This document shows, piece after piece, positions 1 to 8,498 of a stretch of 64,000 bases of DNA (the first letter of the stretch is position 1; every line of letters starts with the position of its first letter). Origin of the DNA: Brevibacillus_F sp035644815 (GTDB lineage: Bacteria; Bacillota; Bacilli; Brevibacillales; Brevibacillaceae); assembly GCA_035644815.1 (NCBI GenBank), contig DASQNU010000253.1:4939-68938 (forward strand), written 5' to 3'. Below the pieces are notes generated by a model that saw only the letters and a program-made list of their open reading frames with translations, was not told where the DNA came from and did not search any database. The position numbers and the translations under genes were made by a program.

Positions 1-1052
1 ACATGCCGCTTCACGTTTTCAAAGCCTCTTGTCAGTGCTTCTTTGTTTTCCAGATGCAGGTCTGCTAGCTTGATGCCTGCGTTATATTTTAAAGCGTTAA
101 CCGTAATGACCACTACCGCTGCAGCTGGAGTAAGTCCGGCTTGACGGCATTTGATATGGAAAAACTTCTCCGCACCGAGGTCCGCGCCAAAGCCCGCTTC
201 CGTTACGACATAATCCGCCAGCTTCAATCCCAGCTTGGTGCCGATCACACTGCTGCAGCCGTGAGCGATATTGGCAAAAGGTCCGCCGTGCACCAGCACC
301 GGGGTTCCTTCAATCGTTTGCACCAGATTGGGCTTCAATGCTTCTTTCAGTAGGACGCACATCGCGTCTACCGCGCCGATCTCGCTGGCGGTCACAGGCT
401 GGTCGTCCATGTCGTAGCCGATGATGATCTTGCTGATCCGCTCGCGCAAGTCGCTGCTGTTTTCACTAAGGCAGAGAATCGCCATGATTTCCGAAGCTGT
501 GGTGATCACAAAACCGTCTTCGCGGGTCTGCCCATTTCCGTCGCCGAGCCCGATGACGATATTGCGCAGGGGACGGTCATTCATATCCATCGCCCGCTTC
601 CAGACGATCCTTTTCGGATTGAGGCGTTTTGGGTTGCCGTGGTGGATATGGTTGTCGATCATGGCAGCCAGTAGATTGTGCGCAGAGGTAATCGCGTGAA
701 TATCCCCGGTAAAATGAAGATTGATGTCTTCTGCCGGGAGGATTTGCGCCTTTCCGCTTCCTGTCGCTCCTCCTTTCATCCCCATGCAAGGGCCAAGGGA
801 CGGTTCACGCAGGGCGGCGATTGTCTTTTTACCCAACACATTCAGTGCTTGTGAGAGCCCGATGGTTGTCAAGGTTTTGCCCGCACCAGCCGGATTGGGA
901 TTCATCGCTGTGACCAGGATCAGCTTGCCATCTTGATTGCCTTTTACCTGTTCCCAGACGTGGTTGCCTAGCTTTGCTTTGTAATGTCCGTATAGTTCTA
1001 CATCTTGATCGCCTAGACTGAGCTGCTTCGCTACTTCCATGATTGGTTTCAT
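1..1052 (-). CDS. fhs: Formate--tetrahydrofolate ligase, N-terminal part (cut by window edge)
   Basis: Joins formate to tetrahydrofolate using ATP to make 10-formyl-THF in cytoplasmic one-carbon metabolism. Translating the minus strand from the ATG at 1052 gives MKPIMEVAKQL, then the nucleotide-binding stretch MNPNPAGAGKTLTT, the REPSLGPCMGMKGGA segment and HFTGDIHAI, all typical of the family. About 350 of roughly 555 residues are visible; the C-terminus lies left of the window. A GGGGGAG ribosome binding site sits 7 bases before the ATG. It is divergent from the GNAT gene to its right. The reading frame is intact throughout the visible part. Confidence 0.93.
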   Translation of the reverse strand, partial: MKPIMEVAKQLSLGDQDVELYGHYKAKLGNHVWEQVKGNQDGKLILVTAMNPNPAGAGKTLTTIGLSQALNVLGKKTIAALREPSLGPCMGMKGGATGSGKAQILPAEDINLHFTGDIHAITSAHNLLAAMIDNHIHHGNPKRLNPKRIVWKRAMDMNDRPLRNIVIGLGDGNGQTREDGFVITTASEIMAILCLSENSSDLRERISKIIIGYDMDDQPVTASEIGAVDAMCVLLKEALKPNLVQTIEGTPVLVHGGPFANIAHGCSSVIGTKLGLKLADYVVTEAGFGADLGAEKFFHIKCRQAGLTPAAAVVVITVNALKYNAGIKLADLHLENKEALTRGFENVKRH

Positions 1053-1230
1053 TGACGTGGCTCCCCCTTGTGCAGGCACAGATTTTCCAAACACATTGTA
1101 CCATTTGTAGGAAAGTACGAATACCAATTCAGGCTATGTATTGCTGATCGATATATAACGACTTATGATAAAGACACCGCAGCTCTCCGAGTATCGCGGC
1201 CGTTTACCTAAAATGAAGGAGTGATGTTAT

Positions 1231-1338
1231 ATGGCACATACATACAAGCAATGGAAATGCAAAGAAGAAGGTATCCAACTCGCAAAAAGGACGTGTTTGT
1301 ATGTTAAATGGGGTACAAATTCGGAGTCGAATGAGTGA
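1231..1338 (+). CDS. Possible 35-residue small ORF overlapping the acetyltransferase start
   Basis: An ATG at 1231 preceded by AAGGAG at good spacing opens a 35-codon frame (MAHTYKQWKCKEEG... ending NSESNE) that stops at 1338, 38 bases inside the next gene. The peptide is basic and has two cysteines. I do not recognise it. It could be a leader peptide that couples translation to the downstream GNAT gene, or an older upstream extension in another frame. The ribosome binding site is better than the one of the GNAT gene itself, which is the main reason to list it. Confidence 0.35.
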   Translation: MAHTYKQWKCKEEGIQLAKRTCLYVKWGTNSESNE

Positions 1339-2167
1339 CTCGGAGATCGAGAAAGTTCTTGAACTCGCCCATCAGTGCAATCAATTCGAGCACATTCATT
1401 TGGATGTCACTTTAAATATCTCCATGCTGCGCAACCGCAACGGCAGCGAGAACCATGATTTTTTGTATTATGTCGATGATAAGCTGGTTGGGTTTCTCGG
1501 CATGTATTTCATCTCAAGTGAGGAAGAAGTAGAAATATCGGGGATGGTACACCCTGAACATAGAAACCAGAAGATTGCGTCTACCCTTTTGGCAGAAGCA
1601 AAGGCGCAGTTGGCGATAAAAGGCCTGCGGCAGCGGCTCATCGTCTGCGATCATTCTTCCGCCTCTGGCCAGCAATTTCTAAAAGCGATCGGAGCAACGT
1701 ATCGGTTTTCCGAGTATAGCATGAACCTTGTAGACAGCCCGCCGCCTAGCATGCCGAACAAGAAGCTGAAGCTGCTTCCCGTGCACCCCGCTGATACCAC
1801 CGATGTGATCCGAATCCTCATGGAAAGCTTTGGTGATACGGAGCAAGAAGCACGTGGGCTCGCAGAAAGAAATTCGGCAGGTGGGGATCATCAAATGTAT
1901 ATAGCAAAGGATGATACACTGCCCATCGGGACAATCACAGCATCTAAAGATGGTGATGATGTATATATCACCGCTTTTGCCGTACACCCCACCTACCAAG
2001 GAAAAGGATACGGGCAGCAAATTCTCACACAGTGTATCGAGCTCATTTGCAAGGAAGAGAATGGCCCTATCAAACTGGATGTCCAAACGGAAAACTCCAA
2101 AGCTCTCGGTTTGTATAAAGCATGCGGATTTCGAGAAATTGCCGCTTATGATTACTATTCTTTTTAG
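1301..2167 (+). CDS. GNAT acetyltransferase with two tandem domains
   Basis: 288 residues. The N-terminal half (about 10-150) has a GNAT fold pattern with the acetyl-CoA loop region around VHPEHRNQKIASTLL; the C-terminal half (about 155-288) repeats it with VHPTYQGKGYGQQILTQ, a clear R/QxxGxG/A CoA-binding motif, and ends with the usual ENSKALGLYKACGF strand. Tandem GNAT proteins usually have one active and one degenerate domain; here the C-terminal motif is the better conserved. The substrate cannot be told. A ribosome binding site AAGGA lies 10 bases before the ATG. A strong terminator follows directly, so the gene is alone or coupled only to the small upstream ORF. Confidence 0.85.
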   Translation: MLNGVQIRSRMSDSEIEKVLELAHQCNQFEHIHLDVTLNISMLRNRNGSENHDFLYYVDDKLVGFLGMYFISSEEEVEISGMVHPEHRNQKIASTLLAEAKAQLAIKGLRQRLIVCDHSSASGQQFLKAIGATYRFSEYSMNLVDSPPPSMPNKKLKLLPVHPADTTDVIRILMESFGDTEQEARGLAERNSAGGDHQMYIAKDDTLPIGTITASKDGDDVYITAFAVHPTYQGKGYGQQILTQCIELICKEENGPIKLDVQTENSKALGLYKACGFREIAAYDYYSF

Positions 2168-2179
2168 AACTTAGACCTG

Positions 2180-2213
2180 AAAATCCACAGGGGATAACCC
2201 TTGTGGATTTTTT
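2180..2213 (+). terminator. Intrinsic terminator after GNAT gene
   Basis: Stem AAAATCCACAGGG paired with CCCTTGTGGATTTT (inner part imperfect), followed by T residues, 12 bases after the stop codon at 2167. Confidence 0.85.
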
Positions 2214-2318
2214 AAATCTCGCTATTTTTCCTACATGATCAATTCATGCAAAAAATCGGAAAAGCTGTACAATGTATGTTAAAATATACCGCAACAGGTA
2301 AATATATAGGAGTTTGAT

Positions 2319-3521
2319 ATGGACATGAGCGGAAGAGTACTGGAAGAAGAAACCCTGCATGAGGAAAGGGTAAACAGACTTTACACGTTATTCAAAGCAG
2401 AAAAATATGAAGAAGTCATTTCACTTTCATTAGACCTAATGCGGGATGATCCGGATGACTGGGATGCCTTACATATGCAAGCCCGCTCCTTTCTCTTCCT
2501 GCGCCAATACGCGGATGCCGAATCCTGCATCAAGCAAATCCTGGCGGCCTATCCGAATGAAGAAAGTGGACTCGAACTGATGGGCGATCTTTGCTCTGCC
2601 CGGGGTGAGTATGACAAAGCAGCAAGCTTTCATGAGCAGTGTATGGAGAAAAACCCGGAAGAACCTAACTATCGCTTGGACTTTGCAAGGGCCCTCTATA
2701 ATGGCAGAGATCCAGATAATGCGTTCATCCGCTGGCCGCGGGCACGTTTAACATCTGAGCACGTGTCACGGATCAGCAAAGCGATCGATCATCTTCTCGA
2801 GGCAAACCAGCTGCGACCGGAACATGATGGGCAATATCGATTGCTCGGTCAATGCTACCAAACGCTTAGCAAACCTGTTGAAACCTTCGATTGTTATCAG
2901 ACTGCCCTCGTCTTGAATCCGACTTTAGCGGAAAATCATGTCTACATGGCCTATCATTACATCAATATGGGCGATTTGCGTTCAGCCAGAAGTCACATTG
3001 AGCAGGCGTTAATGTTGGATTCCGAACATGTCGGGGGCCAAAACATGCTAGAAATCCTGGTCGCGAATGAGCAAGATCCCAAAAGGTACTACCGTTTTCT
3101 GGTTGAGTACCATGGGCTGCTCTGTTCTTTCTATCCAAAGGACCCTGAAAACTGGCTGAGGCTGGTCCGTACGAAGCTCGACTATGGAAAGGACCAGCCG
3201 GTAAAAGAACTGAAGGCATATTTAAAACTGAAGCCTGAAGATTGGGAAATGCAGTTTGCTTACGGCAAAGTGTTGTACGAAGACAAACGTTACTTCTCAG
3301 CCATCCGACATTTTAAGCAATTAGATCGTTTGAATCCCGGAAATATACATATACAAGGTTGGTTACAGACGCTTTCCAACGTTAATAAAGCAAAGGCTTG
3401 CTTCCACGCCTTGGGTAGATCGCTCTTTCGGGGCTTCCTTATTTTCCCGCTGAAATCCATCTACCTTTTGATCCTCTTGCCAATATTGTTGAAGTTGCAA
3501 AAAAACTCGGCAAAAAAATAA
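2319..3521 (+). CDS. TPR-repeat protein with C-terminal membrane anchor
   Basis: 400 residues. Tetratricopeptide-like helices run through most of the length (about 16-130, then 165-365 with pattern residues such as YRLLGQCY, AENHVYMAYHYINMGD and RSHIEQALML). There is no signal peptide. The C-terminus holds a single hydrophobic segment (LIFPLKSIYLLILLPILL, about 373-391) followed by basic residues, so it is probably a tail-anchored scaffold facing the cytoplasm. AGGAG precedes the ATG. It is the first gene of a cluster of four co-directional genes with short gaps. A role in assembling the following AAA+ protein and repeat protein at the membrane is inference from neighbourhood only. Confidence 0.75.
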   Translation: MDMSGRVLEEETLHEERVNRLYTLFKAEKYEEVISLSLDLMRDDPDDWDALHMQARSFLFLRQYADAESCIKQILAAYPNEESGLELMGDLCSARGEYDKAASFHEQCMEKNPEEPNYRLDFARALYNGRDPDNAFIRWPRARLTSEHVSRISKAIDHLLEANQLRPEHDGQYRLLGQCYQTLSKPVETFDCYQTALVLNPTLAENHVYMAYHYINMGDLRSARSHIEQALMLDSEHVGGQNMLEILVANEQDPKRYYRFLVEYHGLLCSFYPKDPENWLRLVRTKLDYGKDQPVKELKAYLKLKPEDWEMQFAYGKVLYEDKRYFSAIRHFKQLDRLNPGNIHIQGWLQTLSNVNKAKACFHALGRSLFRGFLIFPLKSIYLLILLPILLKLQKNSAKK

Positions 3522-3564
3522 CAAGTAGCAGAACATCTTTGAAGCGGAAAGGTAGGAATTTGCT

Positions 3565-5553
3565 TTGGGGCAATCATCATTTTATCAAGCTCTGATTGAT
3601 CTATGTGAGCGTTACCTGACAGAAAAATGTTACGCGGGACTCATACCTCCGAAAGTGGAAAAACGGATAAGGGAAAAGTTCAATATTCCCGATGATGAGG
3701 TACTGCTCGCTTTTTTTGATTTTACGATTTTCAGCTATGCGAAGGATGGCTTCGCTGTTGGCGCAAATGGTCTGTATTGGCGGGAAACGTGGACAAACAC
3801 CTTTCTCCCTTGGTCAAAAATCGTGAATGCTTCCAACATTCACATCCAAAAAGGAAGGCTGTGTTTTCAAGACAATACCAATTTCAGTACGGCTGGATGT
3901 CCGCTGGAAGAACGAACATTAGTAGAGTTGCTAACTTCCATACGCGATACGATGCGCCCCTTCATCCAAGCGAAATCCGATGCCGTACAGAATGAAAACG
4001 AGCAAGATTCGTTTGAAGAGGCTCTCCTGCGAGTATGCGAGTCCCATATCAAAAGCAAAATCTATCTCACCCCCCTACCTGAGGCACTTTCCAAAAAAGT
4101 TCACTCTTCCTTTTCCATTGAGCAGGATATTGAGATTCTGGTCTATTTTGATTTCACTTTCTTTGGAAAAGGCAAACAAGGGGTTGTCTTTACGAAAGAC
4201 GGTTTTTATTGGCGGGAATTATCTTCGACCATTTTTGTATCATGGCTTCGCCTAGGCACGACCGCAGGCATACATAGCGTAAAGGATTCGGTTATTCTTG
4301 ACTCGGGACTGAGCCTGTCTTGTCTGAATGGCTCCTTGAAAGCAGATGAATGGGTCCAGTTGTTGCAAGAAATAAATGAGCTTCCACAGATGAACACGCT
4401 GCATGAGGAATCGGAAGCACTGGCAAATTCTTTTGATGGGACTGCCTCTCAGGATTCCCCCATGGATGATCTTCATCAAGCTGTCCGACATATCTTGCGG
4501 TCCTACGATGGCGACAACATCTACAAAAAGGGCATCCCTGATACCCTGATGGAGCGAGTGCGCAAATCGTTTCAAGTGTCAGCAGAGTTGGACATTTGGG
4601 CTTATTTTGACTTCTTGGTCTTCAGCAAAGGAAAAGATGGGGTTTTGATTACCGAGCTTGGCATTCACTGGCGAATCCCTTTTGATGTTGCTTTTATTCC
4701 ATGGAGCCGTCTCCCACGCTCCGAGTTCCGCCTATTGCCTGAACACAACAAGATCCTTTTGAACGAAACCACGGAGCTGCCACTCCACGGCAGCGTGATA
4801 CCGTTGCGCGAGTGGTACGATATCTTGTTGGCCTTGCAAAGCTTGCCTCATCTAAACAAGCTTCAAGCAACCATTGTGACGGATTACCCGGAAGTGACCC
4901 ATCCCCTTTTCGATGAGGATTTCGTGGAAGTGATTTGCCGTGCTCACCCTTTCTTGGACAAGCTGACGGATTACGCGCTTGGAGAGCAGTCACAGCCTGT
5001 CATCCGCCGTCTGTTTGGGATTCCCGATTCCGAGCGATTAGTGGCGTATAAGGACAGCAGATCAGGCAGCCGTGGTGAATATGGAATCGCCGTCACAGGC
5101 CGAGCGATCTGCATCAGAAACAAGCCTGATTCCAATCTGTGTCCTTCTCTCTATTTGCCTTTGGCTGACTTGCATGAACGCAGATTTGAATTACGCCACA
5201 AATCTGTATTTCTCGGGGATGAAGAAATCTATCAAGGAAACGGCAGCCCTTCCATATTGCCATGGCTGCAGGATCTCCAATTATATGCCGAGTCGTTGAA
5301 AGCGGACGAGTTTCCGGTTCAGTACCCTTTTGATCCCGCGTACGCTACACGTTGGAATCTGCCGGTACAAAATACGGATGACGAGCGTTGGATTGTTGCT
5401 GAAGATGGCATGCTGCGCGGGATCTATGGCACCTCTGAGCTCCAATGGGCTGCAGAAACTGGACAAATGGCGTTTGAAAAAACGAGCGTGTGGAAAAAAG
5501 GATGGTCGAACTGGCAAACGGTTCAGAACGCTGGTTTTCTCGTAACGAACTGA
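3565..5553 (+). CDS. Unknown protein with three to four PH-like repeats and a GYF-like C-terminus
   Basis: 662 residues, TTG start with AAGGTAGGA upstream. Three clear repeats of about 130 residues (5-130, 148-275, 300-430) each contain a helical start, then a block like FDFTIFSYAKDG, a GLYWR-type turn and a PW motif near its end; a fourth, worn copy lies at about 455-560. The block resembles short bacterial PH-like/YvlB-type beta domains, but this is fold-level guesswork. Residues 600-655 (WIVAEDGMLRGIYG ... SVWKKGWSNWQTV) look like a GYF_2-type domain, which binds proline-rich or unstructured peptides. No signal peptide or membrane segment. It sits 20 bases before the AAA+ gene, so the two are probably cotranscribed. 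I cannot name a function. Confidence 0.7.
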   Translation: MGQSSFYQALIDLCERYLTEKCYAGLIPPKVEKRIREKFNIPDDEVLLAFFDFTIFSYAKDGFAVGANGLYWRETWTNTFLPWSKIVNASNIHIQKGRLCFQDNTNFSTAGCPLEERTLVELLTSIRDTMRPFIQAKSDAVQNENEQDSFEEALLRVCESHIKSKIYLTPLPEALSKKVHSSFSIEQDIEILVYFDFTFFGKGKQGVVFTKDGFYWRELSSTIFVSWLRLGTTAGIHSVKDSVILDSGLSLSCLNGSLKADEWVQLLQEINELPQMNTLHEESEALANSFDGTASQDSPMDDLHQAVRHILRSYDGDNIYKKGIPDTLMERVRKSFQVSAELDIWAYFDFLVFSKGKDGVLITELGIHWRIPFDVAFIPWSRLPRSEFRLLPEHNKILLNETTELPLHGSVIPLREWYDILLALQSLPHLNKLQATIVTDYPEVTHPLFDEDFVEVICRAHPFLDKLTDYALGEQSQPVIRRLFGIPDSERLVAYKDSRSGSRGEYGIAVTGRAICIRNKPDSNLCPSLYLPLADLHERRFELRHKSVFLGDEEIYQGNGSPSILPWLQDLQLYAESLKADEFPVQYPFDPAYATRWNLPVQNTDDERWIVAEDGMLRGIYGTSELQWAAETGQMAFEKTSVWKKGWSNWQTVQNAGFLVTN

Positions 5554-5573
5554 CAAAGAGAGGATAGAACCCA

Positions 5574-6905
5574 ATGGATAAACTCTTATTTTTCAAGCGG
5601 ATGGCCGAGCAGCACCCTGAAGACGCCGAGGCCGAGTACTGGTTGGCAAAAGAATATGCAGAACGCGGGCAATGGATTGATGCGATTGGAAAGTTCAGTG
5701 CGGGCTTGGCTATTTGCACGGACGATCGCCTACGAGCAGCCCTGATCAGCGGACTGACGGAAGCGACAGCCTCCTTGCGCGGTGGAAATACGGGAGGACA
5801 AGCGGTACCTGCAGACGCCAATAGTCAAGATCGGCATGCGGGAGAGGCCGATGGATCTGAGCAAGAAGAAGATGACGGCGAATCCCTGGATGAAGATGAT
5901 GATTTCGAAGACGAGGACTTTGAGGAAGATCTCCATACCGATGAAAAGCAAATCAGTCAACCGCTCGCCTTTGCAAATTCCTCCATCGGCTTACAAGTGC
6001 TTGACGGCGGGAAAACACAAGCTGCACCAGCCTTGCAGGTAGCCAATAAAGTGACGTTTGCCGACGTTGCCGGATTAAAAGATCTCAAGAAGACGATTCA
6101 GCTGCGAATTATCAGTCCTTTTCAAAATAAAGACCTCTTCTCGAAATTCCGCAAAAAGGCAGGCGGTGGTGTGCTTTTGTACGGCCCTCCTGGATGCGGT
6201 AAAACCTTTATTGCCAAAGCTACGGCTGGAGAATGCCGAGCCGCCTTCATTCCGGTGCAAATTACCGATATTCTTGATAAATACATCGGTGAAAGCGAAA
6301 TGAAATTAAAAAATCTGTTTGACAGGGCGCGGTCGCAAAAACCTAGTGTCATGTTCTTTGACGAGATCGACACCATCGGACTTTCCCGCAGCCAATCCTC
6401 TTCGCACATGCGAGGATTGATTGATACCTTCCTCTCTGAGATGGAAGGAATCGACACCAATACCGATCAGGTGCTGATCATCGGCGCTACCAATATGCCT
6501 TGGGATGTCGACTCAGCGCTGAAACGTCCTGGCCGGTTCGATCAGCTTGTCTTTGTCGCTCCTCCTGATGAAGAGGCACGTGAACAAATCTTTCAATTAA
6601 AACTGGCTGGCCGCTACACCGATAAAATCGATACGCATCTGTTGGCAAGCAGAACCGAGTTTTTCTCCGGTGCCGATATCGAAAACCTGTGTGAAAGAGC
6701 TGCCGAACGGGCACTGAGCGAGATTCTCGAAACGGGGGTTGAACGCCCGATCCTCATGACTGACTTTGAAGCATTATTTGATAGTGTGCGTCCTTCTACG
6801 TTAGAATGGCTACGTACGGCAAAAAACTATGTAAAATATGCGAATCAATCGGGCGTCTATAATGATGTGGAAGACTATATGAGAAAGTATGGACGACGGA
6901 TTTGA
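5574..6905 (+). CDS. AAA+ ATPase of the Cdc48/Vps4/spastin type
   Basis: 443 residues. Residues 1-68 form TPR-like helices, 93-122 is a very acidic linker (runs of D and E), and about 155-400 is a single classical AAA domain: Walker A GPPGCGKT at 204-211, aromatic pore loop KYIGESE from 236, Walker B FFDEID, sensor 1 in GATNMPW, and the second region of homology with RPGRF at 318-322. The C-terminal segment resembles the helical lid of Vps4-like unfoldases. This predicts a hexameric ATP-driven protein remodelling machine in the cytoplasm. It lacks the protease and membrane segments of FtsH. Substrate is unknown; neighbouring TPR and GYF-like proteins may be adaptors. Confidence 0.85.
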   Translation: MDKLLFFKRMAEQHPEDAEAEYWLAKEYAERGQWIDAIGKFSAGLAICTDDRLRAALISGLTEATASLRGGNTGGQAVPADANSQDRHAGEADGSEQEEDDGESLDEDDDFEDEDFEEDLHTDEKQISQPLAFANSSIGLQVLDGGKTQAAPALQVANKVTFADVAGLKDLKKTIQLRIISPFQNKDLFSKFRKKAGGGVLLYGPPGCGKTFIAKATAGECRAAFIPVQITDILDKYIGESEMKLKNLFDRARSQKPSVMFFDEIDTIGLSRSQSSSHMRGLIDTFLSEMEGIDTNTDQVLIIGATNMPWDVDSALKRPGRFDQLVFVAPPDEEAREQIFQLKLAGRYTDKIDTHLLASRTEFFSGADIENLCERAAERALSEILETGVERPILMTDFEALFDSVRPSTLEWLRTAKNYVKYANQSGVYNDVEDYMRKYGRRI

Positions 6906-6929
6906 TCCGGGCCGTCTGGGGGGAGTCCT

Positions 6930-7391
6930 ATGAAACTAGCAGAAGCACTGGTTTTACGAGCAGATAGTCAGCGCAAGGTCGCTCAACTAAGACAAAGACT
7001 CGAACGTGTGATGAAAGTTCAAGAAGGGGAGCAGCCTGCAGAACAACCGGCAGTGCTGCTTGATGAATTGAAGCGTACGCTGGAGGAACTGACTAAGTGG
7101 ATCCAAAAGATCAACCGAACAAACTCGCACTCACCCTTTGATGCAAACATGAGCTTAGCGGATGCACTGGCGGAGCGAGATCGGCTCATGCAGCAACGAA
7201 ATATACTTAGCGAGCTGCTGGAAACAGCCTCGATCAAACAAGATCGGTATAGCCGGTCAGAGGTCAAGTTTTATAACACGATCAACGTTATCGAAATGCA
7301 AAAAGAAGTGGATGACCTTTCGAAAAGATTCCGTGAGCTTGATTTTAAGATTCAAGAAAAAAATTGGCATACGGAATTGCTGGAAGATTAA
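6930..7391 (+). CDS. DIP1984-family coiled-coil protein (septicolysin-like annotation)
   Basis: 153 residues, start ATG with GGGGGAG upstream. The sequence carries the hallmarks of the DIP1984 family: MKLAEALVLRAD start, KVQEGEQPAE block, LTKWIQKINRTN, and QDRYSRSEVKF near residue 115. Almost the whole protein is predicted helical coiled coil. Members are often labelled septicolysin by old homology, but no cytolytic role is established. It lies 24 bases after the AAA+ gene and likely ends that operon. No terminator is obvious directly after it. Confidence 0.85.
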   Translation: MKLAEALVLRADSQRKVAQLRQRLERVMKVQEGEQPAEQPAVLLDELKRTLEELTKWIQKINRTNSHSPFDANMSLADALAERDRLMQQRNILSELLETASIKQDRYSRSEVKFYNTINVIEMQKEVDDLSKRFRELDFKIQEKNWHTELLED

Positions 7392-7805
7392 TCAAGTTGG
7401 TAACCGTCCATTCAAAGCGAGCACAACCGCCAACGGGTCTGTTGGAAACCTCAACGATCAGATGCAGGGCCATATCTGATATCTAACGAATTAGCCCAGT
7501 AATGTTACAAGATTGCGCGATAGCATGCACTTACAGATTATATTTGAATGTCACTACCACGTGCTGGTTGATGGAAACGGTGAGGGCGGGTTCGGGGACT
7601 TGAAGTCTTATCATACGTCTATTTGTGTTGAGAGGCTGCCATTTGGCGGCCTTTTTCATTTTTGATTCACCGCGTTGATTTTCTTAAGAAATTTGTTAAT
7701 CTTTTGCTCACTTTTTTGTTACCTCTCTTTCGTATGATCTGTCTATATCTACGGCAGGGGAGGTTGACACGGAAGTATGGCAGGAAGGAAAAGGTGGGAG
7801 AAACA
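7392..7805. other. Intergenic stretch with one terminator-like hairpin
   Basis: About 410 bases between the DIP1984 gene and the response regulator. I see no convincing gene. The hairpin at 7633-7656 is the only clear structure. A 46-codon ATG frame from 7525 has no ribosome binding site and runs through that hairpin. Confidence 0.6.
7633..7656 (+). terminator. Intrinsic terminator
   Basis: AGGCTGCC, four-base loop, GGCGGCCT, then TTTT. Probably ends transcription from the cluster 2319-7391 before the two-component genes. Confidence 0.75.
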
Positions 7806-8498
7806 ATGTCAAAGTATCATGTGCTGGTGGTAGACGATGAAAGCGACATTCGTGATGCTCTGGAAATCTATCTAAAAAATGAAGATATACGAGTATTTAA
7901 GGCAGCCAACGGTCTTGAAGCATTGACCGTGCTGGAGAAAGAAGACATTCATTTGATCATTCTCGATATCATGATGCCGCAGATGGACGGCATCCGGGCT
8001 ACATTTGCAATTCGGGAGAGCAAAAACATCCCGATCATCATGCTCTCGGCCAAATCGGAGGATACCGACAAGGTGCTTGGACTGAATGTAGGGGCTGACG
8101 ATTATGTGACCAAGCCCTTCAATCCCTTGGAGTTGATCGCCCGCGTGAAATCACAGCTGCGCCGCTATACCAATCTCGGGAATTACAAGGCAGCTGAAGA
8201 CGAAATCCATGTCAGGGGCCTCACCCTGAACAAAAGCACCAAATGCGTGACTGTCGATCAGGAAGAGGTGCGGCTAACCGCTACGGAATATAAAATTTTG
8301 GAGCTGCTCATGGAAAACAAAGGCCGTGTCTTTTCCATAGAAGAGATATACGAAAAGGTATGGAAAGAACCCTTTTTCCAAGGAGATAACACCGTCGCTG
8401 TCCACGTTCGAAGAATTCGTGAAAAAATCGAGATTAATCCAAAGGAACCGAAGTATTTAAAGGTGGTGTGGGGAATTGGTTACAAAATGGAAAAATAA
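7806..8498 (+). CDS. OmpR/PhoB-family response regulator
   Basis: 230 residues with the ATG at 7806, chosen because AGGTGGGAG precedes it and the receiver domain starts at once (MSKYHVLVVDDE). The receiver keeps DD at 10-11, the phospho-acceptor D54 in LIILDIMMP, and the KPF lysine. The C-terminal winged helix (about 135-230) has RLTATEYKILELL and the recognition region VAVHVRRIREKIE. It binds DNA on phosphorylation by its partner kinase, whose gene overlaps its 3' end by 23 bases. The target genes are not visible. Confidence 0.93.
   Translation: MSKYHVLVVDDESDIRDALEIYLKNEDIRVFKAANGLEALTVLEKEDIHLIILDIMMPQMDGIRATFAIRESKNIPIIMLSAKSEDTDKVLGLNVGADDYVTKPFNPLELIARVKSQLRRYTNLGNYKAAEDEIHVRGLTLNKSTKCVTVDQEEVRLTATEYKILELLMENKGRVFSIEEIYEKVWKEPFFQGDNTVAVHVRRIREKIEINPKEPKYLKVVWGIGYKMEK

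Noticed and set aside
7525..7665. 46-codon frame in the gap before the response regulator
   Set aside because: No ribosome binding site, runs through a terminator hairpin, no recognisable sequence.
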